Part shown: piece after piece, positions 1 to 8,380 of the stretch
How the letters are laid out: every line of letters starts with the position of its first letter
How positions within the stretch are numbered: position 1 is the first letter of the stretch
Assembly: GCA_038251405.1 (NCBI GenBank)
Contig: JBBSBH010000007.1
Span: 109,212 to 173,211 of the forward strand
DNA from: JADJLQ01 sp038251405
Lineage (GTDB): Bacteria; Bacteroidota; Bacteroidia; Chitinophagales; Saprospiraceae
Direction of reading: 5' to 3'
Length of the DNA: 64,000 nt
Program-made: the position numbers and the translations under genes
The notes under the pieces: model-generated
Database searches by the model: none
What the model saw: only the letters and a program-made list of their open reading frames with translations
What the model was told of the DNA's origin: nothing

Positions 1-429
1 AGTATAGGTAGTACTACCACGCGCGAGCAATGGGACGACTCTGGCTCTCACAATCACCCTATGTTTGGCGGGGGCTTGAATTGGTTTTATCGGAATCTGG
101 CAGGTATGAAAACCGATGAACAAACTCCAGGGTATAAAAAAATTATTTTCAGACCAATGCCTTTGTCAGACTTGAAACAAGTAAACTATTTTACAGAGAC
201 CGTTTTTGGCAAAGCTGGTATAGAATGGAAACAAAACAATGGCTTTGAAATGCACCTGGAAATACCAGTAGGAAGTACTGCTATAGTTTATTTTCCGATA
301 AAAGATCAAAGCAAAATAACCGAAAATGGGAAAGATATTCAATCATTGAATTATGTGAAGAATATTAAGTCAATTACTGATTATCGAACATTTGAAATTG
401 GTAGCGGTGTGTATGACTTTAAGCTGTGA
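1..429 (+). CDS. Alpha-L-rhamnosidase, C-terminal fragment (cut by window edge)
   Basis: The reading frame is open from base 1, so the ATG at 61 is internal and the gene begins before the window. The visible start of the fragment (TTTREQWDD, then SHNHPMFGG and WFYRNLAGM) matches the end of the six-hairpin catalytic domain of bacterial GH78 alpha-L-rhamnosidases, where a T-T-x-W/R-E-x-W and S-H-N-H-x-M-F-G signature is usual. The remaining 100 residues, beginning with GYKKIIFRPMP, fit the small C-terminal beta-sandwich domain of the family. The enzyme releases terminal rhamnose from plant or microbial polysaccharides and is normally exported. The family call is firm; substrate and the N-terminal half cannot be judged. 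Confidence 0.85.
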   Translation, partial: SIGSTTTREQWDDSGSHNHPMFGGGLNWFYRNLAGMKTDEQTPGYKKIIFRPMPLSDLKQVNYFTETVFGKAGIEWKQNNGFEMHLEIPVGSTAIVYFPIKDQSKITENGKDIQSLNYVKNIKSITDYRTFEIGSGVYDFKL

Positions 430-562
430 AATAAAAAATAATAAACTATTATTCTAATTTTTTTTCATATTTCCTTTTAGCCACGCTGAAAATTTATTAA
501 TCAGCCACTTCTTATTTTCATCTTTACATTTCCAAAACAAACCGTTTCCATTTTCGCTGTCC
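430..562. other. Intergenic stretch after rhamnosidase
   Basis: AT-rich spacer between the rhamnosidase stop and the permease promoter module. I see no gene, RNA or convincing terminator in it. Confidence 0.5.
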
Positions 563-664
563 TGCATTCCGTACACCCTATGTATCAAAAACGAACACTT
601 TCCAATGCTGTAATATTTATAATCATCTGATTAACAACACAACGTAACCTTTGGCATGATTCTG
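563..664 (+). promoter_or_regulatory. Permease promoter module 1: tandem upstream boxes plus sigma-54-like -24/-12
   Basis: The downstream box TGTATCAAAAACGAACAC lies at 581-598. A weaker upstream copy, TGCATTCCGTACAC, lies at 563-576; the GnACAC cores are 22 nt apart. TTGGCAT with GG at 653-654 is 55 nt past the box and TG at 663-664 is 65 nt past it. The pair resembles a sigma-54 -24/-12 promoter with an enhancer-binding site centred near -100, but GG-to-TG is 10 nt, one shorter than the usual 11. Predicted to drive the three-permease unit 746-8025. The same architecture recurs five more times in the window. Confidence 0.6.
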
Positions 665-745
665 AGTTTAAGTGATAGGATAATTGACAAGAGTCAGTAT
701 TAAATTGATATTGATTAAAATTATCTACATTAAAAATTCAAAATA

Positions 746-3115
746 ATGTTCAAAAACTATCTTAAAATCGCCTGGAGAAATCTTGTTAAGAACAAAGCTT
801 TTAGTACGATCAATATTCTTGGCCTGGCAATAGGACTATGTAGTTTTATGATAATAATGCTGTGGATTTCTCATGAGCTCAGCTTTGACAATTTTCATTC
901 CAACAAAAATCAATTGTATCGGGTAATGATCAATGGCAAAGACAGCAATACGGGTGAAAAATATACTTCCATCGCTACTCCACTCGCTTTAGCAAATGCT
1001 CTAAGAGATGATGTGCCGGGCATAAAGGCCGTGTGCGAATCCAATTGGGAAGGAATACAATATCTCAAGGCCGGAGACAATAGCCTTTCAAAATATGGCA
1101 CCGAAGTATCAAGTGAATTTTTCTCACTATTCAAATTTCGTTTTGTCCAGGGTGATTCCAAAACGGCTTTGGCTAATCCAGAATCTATTGTATTGACTGA
1201 ACAAACCGCAAAAGCATTATTTGGAAAGGATGACCCTATGAATAAAATAGTACGCTGGAACAACATCGTTGATCTAATGGTAACAGGAATAGTACAGGAC
1301 ATTCCAACCAATAGTTATTTCAAAAATTTCCAATACTTCATGCCCTTTAGTAACTATGAAAAAAGACAGTCGTGGGTAGCCCAGGCAAGAAATGACTGGG
1401 GGAATTTTTCATTCAATATGTTTGTAGAACTGGAGCCAAATGTTACCTATGCACAAATAGAACCAAAAATTAAAAACTTAATAATCAATCACAAAGAAAA
1501 AGACACTCACCAGGTAATGCTTTTCCCCTTAGCAAAATGGAGATTGTACAATGAATTTAGAAATTGGGATTCAACGGCTGGCAGAATAGACTATGTAAAA
1601 ATGTTTGGCTTAGTTGGAATACTTATATTACTCATTGCCTGTATAAATTTTATGAATTTAAGTACTGCCCGTAGTGAAAAAAGAGCTCGCGAAGTGGGGG
1701 TAAGAAAATCAATAGGTTCAAGCCGTTTACAATTAATTGCGCAGTTTTTAGGTGAATCTATTCTCTTAAGTAGCTTATCCTTTTTAGTAAGTATTCTATT
1801 GATAACATTGATTTTACCTCTGTTCAATAATTTATTAGAGACAAATATCAGCCTGCCATTTTCCAACCCATTATTTTGGCTTTTTTCCTTAATTGCTATT
1901 TTATTTACTGGTGTACTAGCAGGTAGTTATCCTGCTTTCTATCTTTCTTCCTTTCAGGCTATAAAAGTACTTAAAGGTCAAATTACAAATAACAAAGGCG
2001 CCACTTTACCTCGCAAATTTCTTGTGGTCACTCAATTTGTTGCTTCATTAGCACTGATTATGAGCACCCTGATTATTTACCAGCAACTTCAATTTGCACA
2101 AGCCAGGCCATCAGGGTATAATCCAAATGGGCTCCTGTTAGTAGATATGAAGTCGGATCTTCAAAAAAATTATAACGTGGTAAAGAATGAATTAGAAAAC
2201 TCCGGAGTAATCGAATCCGTTGTAAAAGCATCTGCGCCTATTCATTCTATTTGGAGTAATTGGTTAGTTACTGACTTTACAGGTAAAATTGGTGACGAGA
2301 AAGCCAGTGTAGCATACATTGCTACGGTTCCAAATTATTTTAGTACCCTGGGAATAAAGTTTAAACAAGGTCGGGATTTTTATAGTGAGTCAGATTCTAG
2401 TTCCATAATAATAAATGAAGCTACAGTAGAAAGGTTGAGATTACAAGATCCCATTGGAAAAACAATTAAACTGGAAGGTGGAAATCTAAACATCGTGGGT
2501 GTAGTTGAAAATACGATCATGGCAAATCCATTTGAACTAGTGGGTCCCGCTGTATTCACTTGTAATCCAGGTTGGGCCAATAGTATGATGTTTAGAATCA
2601 AACCCAATACTAAACCAGGTGATCTGTTAGCTAAAATAGCGCCTATTTTTAGAAAACACAATCCAGCTTTCCCATTCGAGTATGAATTTGCCGATACGGA
2701 ATATGGTAAGAAATTTGATTTTGAATTAATGATAGGTAAGTTAGCAGCCATTTTTTCAATATTAGCTATTTTTATTTCTTGCCTTGGGCTATTTGGACTA
2801 GCCGCATTCATAGCCGAAAAAAGAACTAAAGAAATAGGCATAAGAAAAATACTTGGAGCCTCTATAGCTAAATTGTGGATGATGCTTTCAAAAGAGTTTA
2901 TTTTATTAGTATTGCTTGGCTCATCTATTGCCGTACCCATATCTAGCTATTACCTCAATCAATGGCTACATAAGTATGAGTATAGAATCAATATTGATTA
3001 CATGGTATTTGTTTGGGCCATAGTCCTCGCTCTGCTTATTACCCTTATTACGGTGAGCTTTCAATCTATAAAAGCCGCTATCGCCAATCCAGTGAAAAGT
3101 TTACGAACAGAATAA
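746..3115 (+). CDS. MacB/FtsX-type ABC transporter permease (P1)
   Basis: 789-residue inner-membrane protein of the family with two MacB periplasmic-core lobes and two FtsX domains. TM1 is at about 21-43 after an amphipathic start (NYLKIAWRNLVKNK). A periplasmic lobe runs to about 280. Three helices follow, carrying CINFMNLSTARS (about 298-309) and EVGVRKSIGSS (316-326), then GSYPAFYLSS (about 393). A helix near 430 starts the second half; its periplasmic lobe ends at ISCLGLFGLAAF (about 677) and EIGIRKILGAS (about 696). The tail NPVKSLRTE is the family's usual end. No ATPase is fused or adjacent. Known relatives (MacB, LolCE) move substrates or lipoproteins by mechanotransmission; the substrate here is unknown. 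First gene of unit P1-P2-P3. Confidence 0.93.
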   Translation: MFKNYLKIAWRNLVKNKAFSTINILGLAIGLCSFMIIMLWISHELSFDNFHSNKNQLYRVMINGKDSNTGEKYTSIATPLALANALRDDVPGIKAVCESNWEGIQYLKAGDNSLSKYGTEVSSEFFSLFKFRFVQGDSKTALANPESIVLTEQTAKALFGKDDPMNKIVRWNNIVDLMVTGIVQDIPTNSYFKNFQYFMPFSNYEKRQSWVAQARNDWGNFSFNMFVELEPNVTYAQIEPKIKNLIINHKEKDTHQVMLFPLAKWRLYNEFRNWDSTAGRIDYVKMFGLVGILILLIACINFMNLSTARSEKRAREVGVRKSIGSSRLQLIAQFLGESILLSSLSFLVSILLITLILPLFNNLLETNISLPFSNPLFWLFSLIAILFTGVLAGSYPAFYLSSFQAIKVLKGQITNNKGATLPRKFLVVTQFVASLALIMSTLIIYQQLQFAQARPSGYNPNGLLLVDMKSDLQKNYNVVKNELENSGVIESVVKASAPIHSIWSNWLVTDFTGKIGDEKASVAYIATVPNYFSTLGIKFKQGRDFYSESDSSSIIINEATVERLRLQDPIGKTIKLEGGNLNIVGVVENTIMANPFELVGPAVFTCNPGWANSMMFRIKPNTKPGDLLAKIAPIFRKHNPAFPFEYEFADTEYGKKFDFELMIGKLAAIFSILAIFISCLGLFGLAAFIAEKRTKEIGIRKILGASIAKLWMMLSKEFILLVLLGSSIAVPISSYYLNQWLHKYEYRINIDYMVFVWAIVLALLITLITVSFQSIKAAIANPVKSLRTE

Positions 3116-3118
3116 ATT

Positions 3119-3167
3119 CAATTATCAATTATCAATTATCAATTATCAATTATCAATTATCAATTAT
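3119..3167 (+). repeat. Tandem heptamer array (CAATTAT)x7
   Basis: Seven perfect copies of CAATTAT fill the gap between the stop of P1 and the start of P2, beginning four bases after the P1 stop. This is directly visible. Copy number of such simple repeats is likely to vary and may tune translation of P2, which starts 8 nt downstream. Confidence 0.95.
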
Positions 3168-3174
3168 TAATACT

Positions 3175-5613
3175 ATGTTTCAAAATTATTTAAAAATCGC
3201 CTGGAGAAATCTAATTCGACAATCCCGTTTTACTATATTGAATATTACCGGTTTGAGCATTGGCATAGCAGCCGTATTACTCATTTTTCAAATCGTTCAA
3301 TACGAGGCTGGTTTTAATAAAAATTTTAAAAACTGTGATCGTATAGTACGCGTAGTAGGCCAAAGAAAGGGTGCTGATGGCGGTATCTCTTTTCAAAGCG
3401 GCATGGCAACTTCTGCGATGATTTCTGCTCAAAAATCCGTACCCCAGTTTGAAGCGAGTTCACGCATACGTATGTACAAGCCAACTATTATAGTGCCTGA
3501 TATGGAGGGTGGAGCACCGCTTAAAAAATTAGACTTGCCCGACGATGATCTTGCTTTTTTTGCCGAACCTTCTTTTTTGAAGATATTTGATTTAAAGTGG
3601 TTGGCAGGGGACAAATCGACCGCTTTGAATGACCTTAGTTCAGTCATTTTGAGTAAAAGTATAGCCGAAAAATGTTTTGACCATTATCAAAATGCCATTG
3701 GACAAACCATCCTGTTAGATAATACACCCATGATAGTGCATGGCATTATGGATGATGTACCTGCCAATTGTGATTTACCCATTCATATATTACTTCCCTA
3801 TGCTACTCTTGTAGCTAACAAAGACAAGTATGATTATGTCGAAAATTGGGGTCGTAACCGAGCAAATGATCAACTGTTTGCACTATTGACCAAATCAGAG
3901 ATTTTTGAAGCAGCTAATGAGGTAGTAGGACAAGTGGGCAAAAAAGAATTTGCCGATGCAAGCAACAGCAAGCAAATAGGTGAGAATACTTTTTTTCTAC
4001 AACATCTTTCAGACCTACATCATGATACGCGATTGAGCAGCCCAGGTGGTTATATGATAGAGAGAAGCAGGCTGTGGATATTATCATCTATCGGTCTATT
4101 GGTGTTGCTAATGGCGTGTTTCAATTTTGTCAATCTCTCCACAGCACAGTCCTTAAGGCGCGCCCAAGAGGTGGGTATTCGCAAAACATTGGGTAGTGGC
4201 AAAAGCTCATTATTTAGCCAGTTTATTACCGAAACAGGCTTGATTGTGTTATTTTCTGTCGCTTTTGGTGCAATATTAGCTCATTTTGCCTCTCCTGTTT
4301 TAGCCCAGATTTCGAGCCTTCCCAAAGAATTACCTTTCTTTTCTAACCCTATGATTTGGTTATTTTTAGGACTTTTGACGATACCCGTCACTCTATTTTC
4401 TGGAATTTATCCAGCTATGGTTCTGACACAATTTAGCCCAATCCGTGCTTTGAAAAGTGATATTTCGTCCAAGAAATTGGGTAGCGGTAATGTGAGGAAA
4501 GGTTTAGTAGTTTTTCAATTTGTGATCACTCAGGTTTTATTAATAGGCACTATCGTTTCGTTGAAACAAATGAATTTTATTCAAAATATAGATCTAGGCT
4601 TTAACAAAGACTTCATTTATACTTTTGGCATGGATAATACTCCTGACTCGAGACTCAAATTAAACACCATGAAATCTGAGATCTTGAAAATATCTGGTGT
4701 TCAATCTATGTCCATGAGCAATTTACCAGCTTCATCCCGAGGAAGCTGGCAAACTAGTTTTACCGTGGGTGAAGGCACTCCCGACCAACCATTCAATACT
4801 GGCTATATGTTTGCCGATGCCGATTTTCAAAAAACATTTGATGTACAATTGCTCGCAGGCAGATGGTATGGGCCAAGCGATACCACTACAGGTTATGTGA
4901 TCAATGAAACATTGATGAAAAAAATAGGTATTGACAGTCCTGATAAAGCGATAGGACAAGTATTGCGTTTGGAACGTGACCCGTGGTTTCCTATAATCGG
5001 GGTAGTAAAAGATTTTCATTCAAAACCACTTCAATCAGGCTTTGAGCCTTTGGTACTTGCCACTTATCTTGGCCTTTACAGAAGATCATCTATCAAAATA
5101 AATACTAAAAATAGTGCTTCTACCCTTGCAGCAATAAAACATGTCTTTGATCAAACGTATCCGGAACAAGTGTTTAATGGTAGTTTTTTGGATGAAAATA
5201 TTGCTCGTTTTTATGCTGCCGAAACCCGTTTTTCTCAAACCTGCAAAGGCTTTTCGATTTTAGCCATTTTAATATCATGCCTTGGTTTGTTTGGTTTAGT
5301 TTCTTTGATGGCCGTACAGCGCACCAAGGAAATTGGGATTCGTAAAGTACTAGGTGCAAGCATTCCTAATATCATCGGCTTGATTTCAAAAGATTTCCTT
5401 GTTTTAGTAGGTATAGCCATTTTAATTGCCAGCCCAATTGCATATTATTTTATGCATGCATGGCTTCAAGATTTTACTTATCGCACAGATATTTCGTGGT
5501 GGATATTCGCTTTGGCTGGTGTATCGGCTATTGTGATTGCGATGATCAGCGTGAGCTTTCAATCTATAAAAGCAGCGATTGCAAACCCGGTCAAATCTCT
5601 TAAAACTGAATAA
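3175..5613 (+). CDS. MacB/FtsX-type ABC transporter permease (P2)
   Basis: 812 residues from the ATG at 3175, which gives the family's standard opening MFQNYLKIAWRNL. An in-frame ATG at 3013 lies inside P1 and would force translation of the heptamer array, so I reject it. The first half carries CFNFVNLSTAQS (about 315) and EVGIRKTLGSG (about 332); the second carries ISCLGLFGLVSL (about 700) and EIGIRKVLGAS. It belongs with P10 and P13 in a subgroup whose first lobe opens with a VQYE/VTYE-type segment and a DRIVRVV/DRIFRVV-like motif. Second gene of its unit; the product is a probable inner-membrane export or mechanotransmission permease without its own ATPase. Confidence 0.93.
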   Translation: MFQNYLKIAWRNLIRQSRFTILNITGLSIGIAAVLLIFQIVQYEAGFNKNFKNCDRIVRVVGQRKGADGGISFQSGMATSAMISAQKSVPQFEASSRIRMYKPTIIVPDMEGGAPLKKLDLPDDDLAFFAEPSFLKIFDLKWLAGDKSTALNDLSSVILSKSIAEKCFDHYQNAIGQTILLDNTPMIVHGIMDDVPANCDLPIHILLPYATLVANKDKYDYVENWGRNRANDQLFALLTKSEIFEAANEVVGQVGKKEFADASNSKQIGENTFFLQHLSDLHHDTRLSSPGGYMIERSRLWILSSIGLLVLLMACFNFVNLSTAQSLRRAQEVGIRKTLGSGKSSLFSQFITETGLIVLFSVAFGAILAHFASPVLAQISSLPKELPFFSNPMIWLFLGLLTIPVTLFSGIYPAMVLTQFSPIRALKSDISSKKLGSGNVRKGLVVFQFVITQVLLIGTIVSLKQMNFIQNIDLGFNKDFIYTFGMDNTPDSRLKLNTMKSEILKISGVQSMSMSNLPASSRGSWQTSFTVGEGTPDQPFNTGYMFADADFQKTFDVQLLAGRWYGPSDTTTGYVINETLMKKIGIDSPDKAIGQVLRLERDPWFPIIGVVKDFHSKPLQSGFEPLVLATYLGLYRRSSIKINTKNSASTLAAIKHVFDQTYPEQVFNGSFLDENIARFYAAETRFSQTCKGFSILAILISCLGLFGLVSLMAVQRTKEIGIRKVLGASIPNIIGLISKDFLVLVGIAILIASPIAYYFMHAWLQDFTYRTDISWWIFALAGVSAIVIAMISVSFQSIKAAIANPVKSLKTE

Positions 5614-5622
5614 ATAAAAACG

Positions 5623-8025
5623 ATGTTTAAAAATTATTTCAAGATCTCCATGCGTAACCTGGGTAAAAATAAGTTATACTCGGTTATCAATATTTTTGGA
5701 TTGACGATGGGGCTTGCTGCCTGCCTTTTAATTGGTATTTACATTAACCATGAACTGAGTTATGATAAATTCAATACCAGGTCTGGGAGGATGGTAAGGG
5801 CGACCATGGAATATAAACAGGCAGAAACAGTAAATGCAGTTGCTACTACCGAAACCAAAGTGGGCCCTCAGTTCAAAAGAACATTTCCGGCTGTCGAAGA
5901 ATATGTACGCACTTTTATAAGTAGCAGTGTAATAAAAAACGGCGATAAAATTTTTGATGAGCCCCGGGTTCTTTTTGCTGATGATCCCTTCTTTAAAATA
6001 TTCTCATTTAATATTATTGATGGAAATGCAGCAACAGCACTGGATGCGCCGGATAAGGTCGTCCTTACCCAATCCATGGCAAAGAAATATTTTGGTGACG
6101 AAAATGCGGTTAATAAAACGCTGAATGTCATTGGAAGGGATATGACGGTATCTGCAGTATGCGAAGATGCACCACAAAACTCACAATTAAAATTTGATTT
6201 TGTAACTCAGTTTTTAAATCTTTCAAACGGAGTTAAAGACGAAACCTGGTGGAATGCAAACTGGATTACTTATTTTTTACTGCGTGATAAAAACAGCATA
6301 CCACAGCTACAGCAGCAGATAAATAATTACATGCAGACAGCTGAAGTGAGAGCACAGGCTCGTTTGGAAGGCGGCAGTTATCTTACTTTTCATTTAGAAC
6401 CACTAACCAGCATTCATTTGCATTCAAGTCTTTCGGGCTTTGAACCCAATGGCAGCATGACTTACGTGTATATGTTTTTAGTCATCGCTATGCTCATACT
6501 CATTATTGCATGTGCCAATTATACCAATCTGGCCACTGCACAATCCAGTGGTCGCAGCGGAGAGATTGGAATGCGTAAAGTATTGGGTGCTTTTAAACGC
6601 CAAATATTTGTTCAGTTTATAGGGGAATCCTCGGTAATAACTTTTATTGCTGCCCTGTTGGCTTTTTTACTAAGTATGCTTTTGATACCCTATTTCAATA
6701 CTATAACCGGCAAACAATTTACTACTCATATCTTGCTCCAACCGATTCCGATTATTGCATTGCTTGCCTTTAGTATACTAGTTAGTTTTTTTGCAGGACT
6801 CTACCCAGCTCTTGTTTTGTCAGGTACTCAAATCATGGGCGTGCTAAAAAAAGGATTCACCTTTACCGGAGGTAATAACCTGCTTCGTAAAAGTCTGATC
6901 GTCGTACAGTTTACGGTATCTATTTTCCTTATCATTTATACGGTTATAATTCTGCAACAAATGAATTTTATGCAGACTAAAAAACTCGGATATGATAAAG
7001 ACCATATCGTGGTCTTACCCATTGGTGGGAATATGCAAAAGAATTTTCAAAATATAAAACAAGCAATTGAAAAAGTCCCAGGTGTGGAAGCTGTAACAGC
7101 ATCCTATGAAACCCCCGAATTTGTAGAATGGGGTGATGGCATTACTGCCAGTGATGATAAAGGAGAGCACAACATTTCATTGAATGCTATGCCCGTTGAC
7201 CTGGATTTTACTAAAACGATGAAGATGCAATTGACAGCAGGGCGTGATTTTCAGAATTCAGATTTTGGCCTAATGGACACCAGTAATAATTATGCAGCTT
7301 TTCAACAAGCCTTTATCATCAATGAAACGCTGGCAAAAAAAATAGGCTGGACACCTGAAGAAGCGATTGGAAAAAAAATTGAAAAAGGCTCGTTGACAGG
7401 ACCGGTTGTGGGCGTAATTAAAGATTTCAATTTCAGCAGCCTGCACGACCCTATCGGTCCATTGGTAATGTTTCTGGGTAGAGACTATTCGCGTACTTAC
7501 ATGGTACGCATAGGTAGTAATAATATAAAAGAAACAGTGAGCAACCTGGAAATGGTCTGGAAACAGCGGGTGCCCGACAGGCCCTTTAATTATCATTTTC
7601 TGGACGAAGATTATAATAAATTGTATCAGGCAGAGCAGCGCACTTCTGCATTATTCAGCGTAGCTGCAGGTCTTGCCGTTATACTGGCATGCCTTGGGCT
7701 ATTCGGACTCGCAGCATTCACCATAGTTCAGCGAACAAGAGAAATAGGAATAAGAAGAGTGCTGGGCGCAAATCTAAGCAGCATCACCCTGTTGATCTCA
7801 TCAAATTTTCTAAAACTGGTAGGCCTTGCGGTCCTTCTTTCGACTCCACTTGCATGGTGGGTGGCCAATAAATGGCTGCAGGAATTTGCTTTCAGAATTC
7901 CAATACATTTATATGTGTTTGTAATGGCAGCAGTGGTAACTATGCTGATCGCTCTGATCACGGTTGGATTTCATTCGATCAGGGCGGCATTGACGAACCC
8001 GATAAAAGCATTAAAAACGGAGTAA
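5623..8025 (+). CDS. MacB/FtsX-type ABC transporter permease (P3)
   Basis: 800 residues, starting 9 nt after the P2 stop, so surely co-transcribed. Opening MFKNYFKISMRNLGKNK, TM1 about 21-40, then the segment NHELSYDKFN. The first FtsX block has ACANYTNLATAQSS (about 296) and EIGMRKVLGAF (about 314). The second has ACLGLFGLAAF (about 689) and EIGIRRVLGAN. The tail NPIKALKTE is normal. Closest in layout to P6 and P9 (a lobe with an R-x-x-M-E-Y/Y-K-like stretch and a DEDYNKLYQAEQR segment before the last FtsX domain). Last gene of the first unit; a repeat array begins right at its stop codon. Confidence 0.93.
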   Translation: MFKNYFKISMRNLGKNKLYSVINIFGLTMGLAACLLIGIYINHELSYDKFNTRSGRMVRATMEYKQAETVNAVATTETKVGPQFKRTFPAVEEYVRTFISSSVIKNGDKIFDEPRVLFADDPFFKIFSFNIIDGNAATALDAPDKVVLTQSMAKKYFGDENAVNKTLNVIGRDMTVSAVCEDAPQNSQLKFDFVTQFLNLSNGVKDETWWNANWITYFLLRDKNSIPQLQQQINNYMQTAEVRAQARLEGGSYLTFHLEPLTSIHLHSSLSGFEPNGSMTYVYMFLVIAMLILIIACANYTNLATAQSSGRSGEIGMRKVLGAFKRQIFVQFIGESSVITFIAALLAFLLSMLLIPYFNTITGKQFTTHILLQPIPIIALLAFSILVSFFAGLYPALVLSGTQIMGVLKKGFTFTGGNNLLRKSLIVVQFTVSIFLIIYTVIILQQMNFMQTKKLGYDKDHIVVLPIGGNMQKNFQNIKQAIEKVPGVEAVTASYETPEFVEWGDGITASDDKGEHNISLNAMPVDLDFTKTMKMQLTAGRDFQNSDFGLMDTSNNYAAFQQAFIINETLAKKIGWTPEEAIGKKIEKGSLTGPVVGVIKDFNFSSLHDPIGPLVMFLGRDYSRTYMVRIGSNNIKETVSNLEMVWKQRVPDRPFNYHFLDEDYNKLYQAEQRTSALFSVAAGLAVILACLGLFGLAAFTIVQRTREIGIRRVLGANLSSITLLISSNFLKLVGLAVLLSTPLAWWVANKWLQEFAFRIPIHLYVFVMAAVVTMLIALITVGFHSIRAALTNPIKALKTE

Positions 8026-8158
8026 AATGGCAAACGGCGAAGGGTGAAATGGCAAACGGCGAAGGGTGAAATGGCGAAGGGTGAAGGCATGTTTAATTAA
8101 ATTTTAAAAGAGTAATATTTGGTGAAGGACGAAGGGTAAAGTAGTGAAGGTTAAAGGC
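8025..8158 (+). repeat. Purine-rich GGGTGAA-type repeat region
   Basis: Two perfect 22-bp units built on AAATGGCAAACGGCGAAGGG occupy 8025-8068, followed by a third copy lacking seven bases (from 8069). A degenerate second patch with GGTGAAGG and GAAGGGTAAAG lies at about 8121-8158. The words GAAGGGTGAA and GGTGAAGG are the same as those flanking the four-helix-bundle gene at 62.7-63.3 kb. Between the patches there is only AT-rich sequence. Confidence 0.8.
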
Positions 8159-8210
8159 TTGATTTGTATGTACATTAGCCTTACCTAGTATTCATTCGCA
8201 TTTAATCAAC

Positions 8211-8313
8211 ATCATTTTTCGTACACAACTGTATCATAAACGAACACTTTAATCTTACTTAAACTCATCTATATTATTGATTATCAATCTCTAATGTCGT
8301 TGGCATGGTATTG
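8211..8313 (+). promoter_or_regulatory. Permease promoter module 2
   Basis: Downstream box TGTATCATAAACGAACAC at 8230-8247, with an upstream copy ending in TTTTTCGTACAC at 8226, a 21-nt period. TTGGCAT has GG at 8302-8303 (55 nt past the box) and TG at 8312-8313 (65 nt past it). Expected to drive P4-P5-P6. GG-to-TG spacing is 10 nt, as in modules 1 and 3. Confidence 0.6.
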
Positions 8314-8380
8314 TACTTATTAAAGAGATTCCAATAAATAATTTGCCGTTTCTCATTTTAATAGAAAAACTCTTTATACC

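Noticed and set aside
3013..3174. Upstream in-frame extension of P2
   Set aside because: It overlaps P1 by 103 nt and translates the CAATTAT array; the ATG at 3175 gives the conserved family start.
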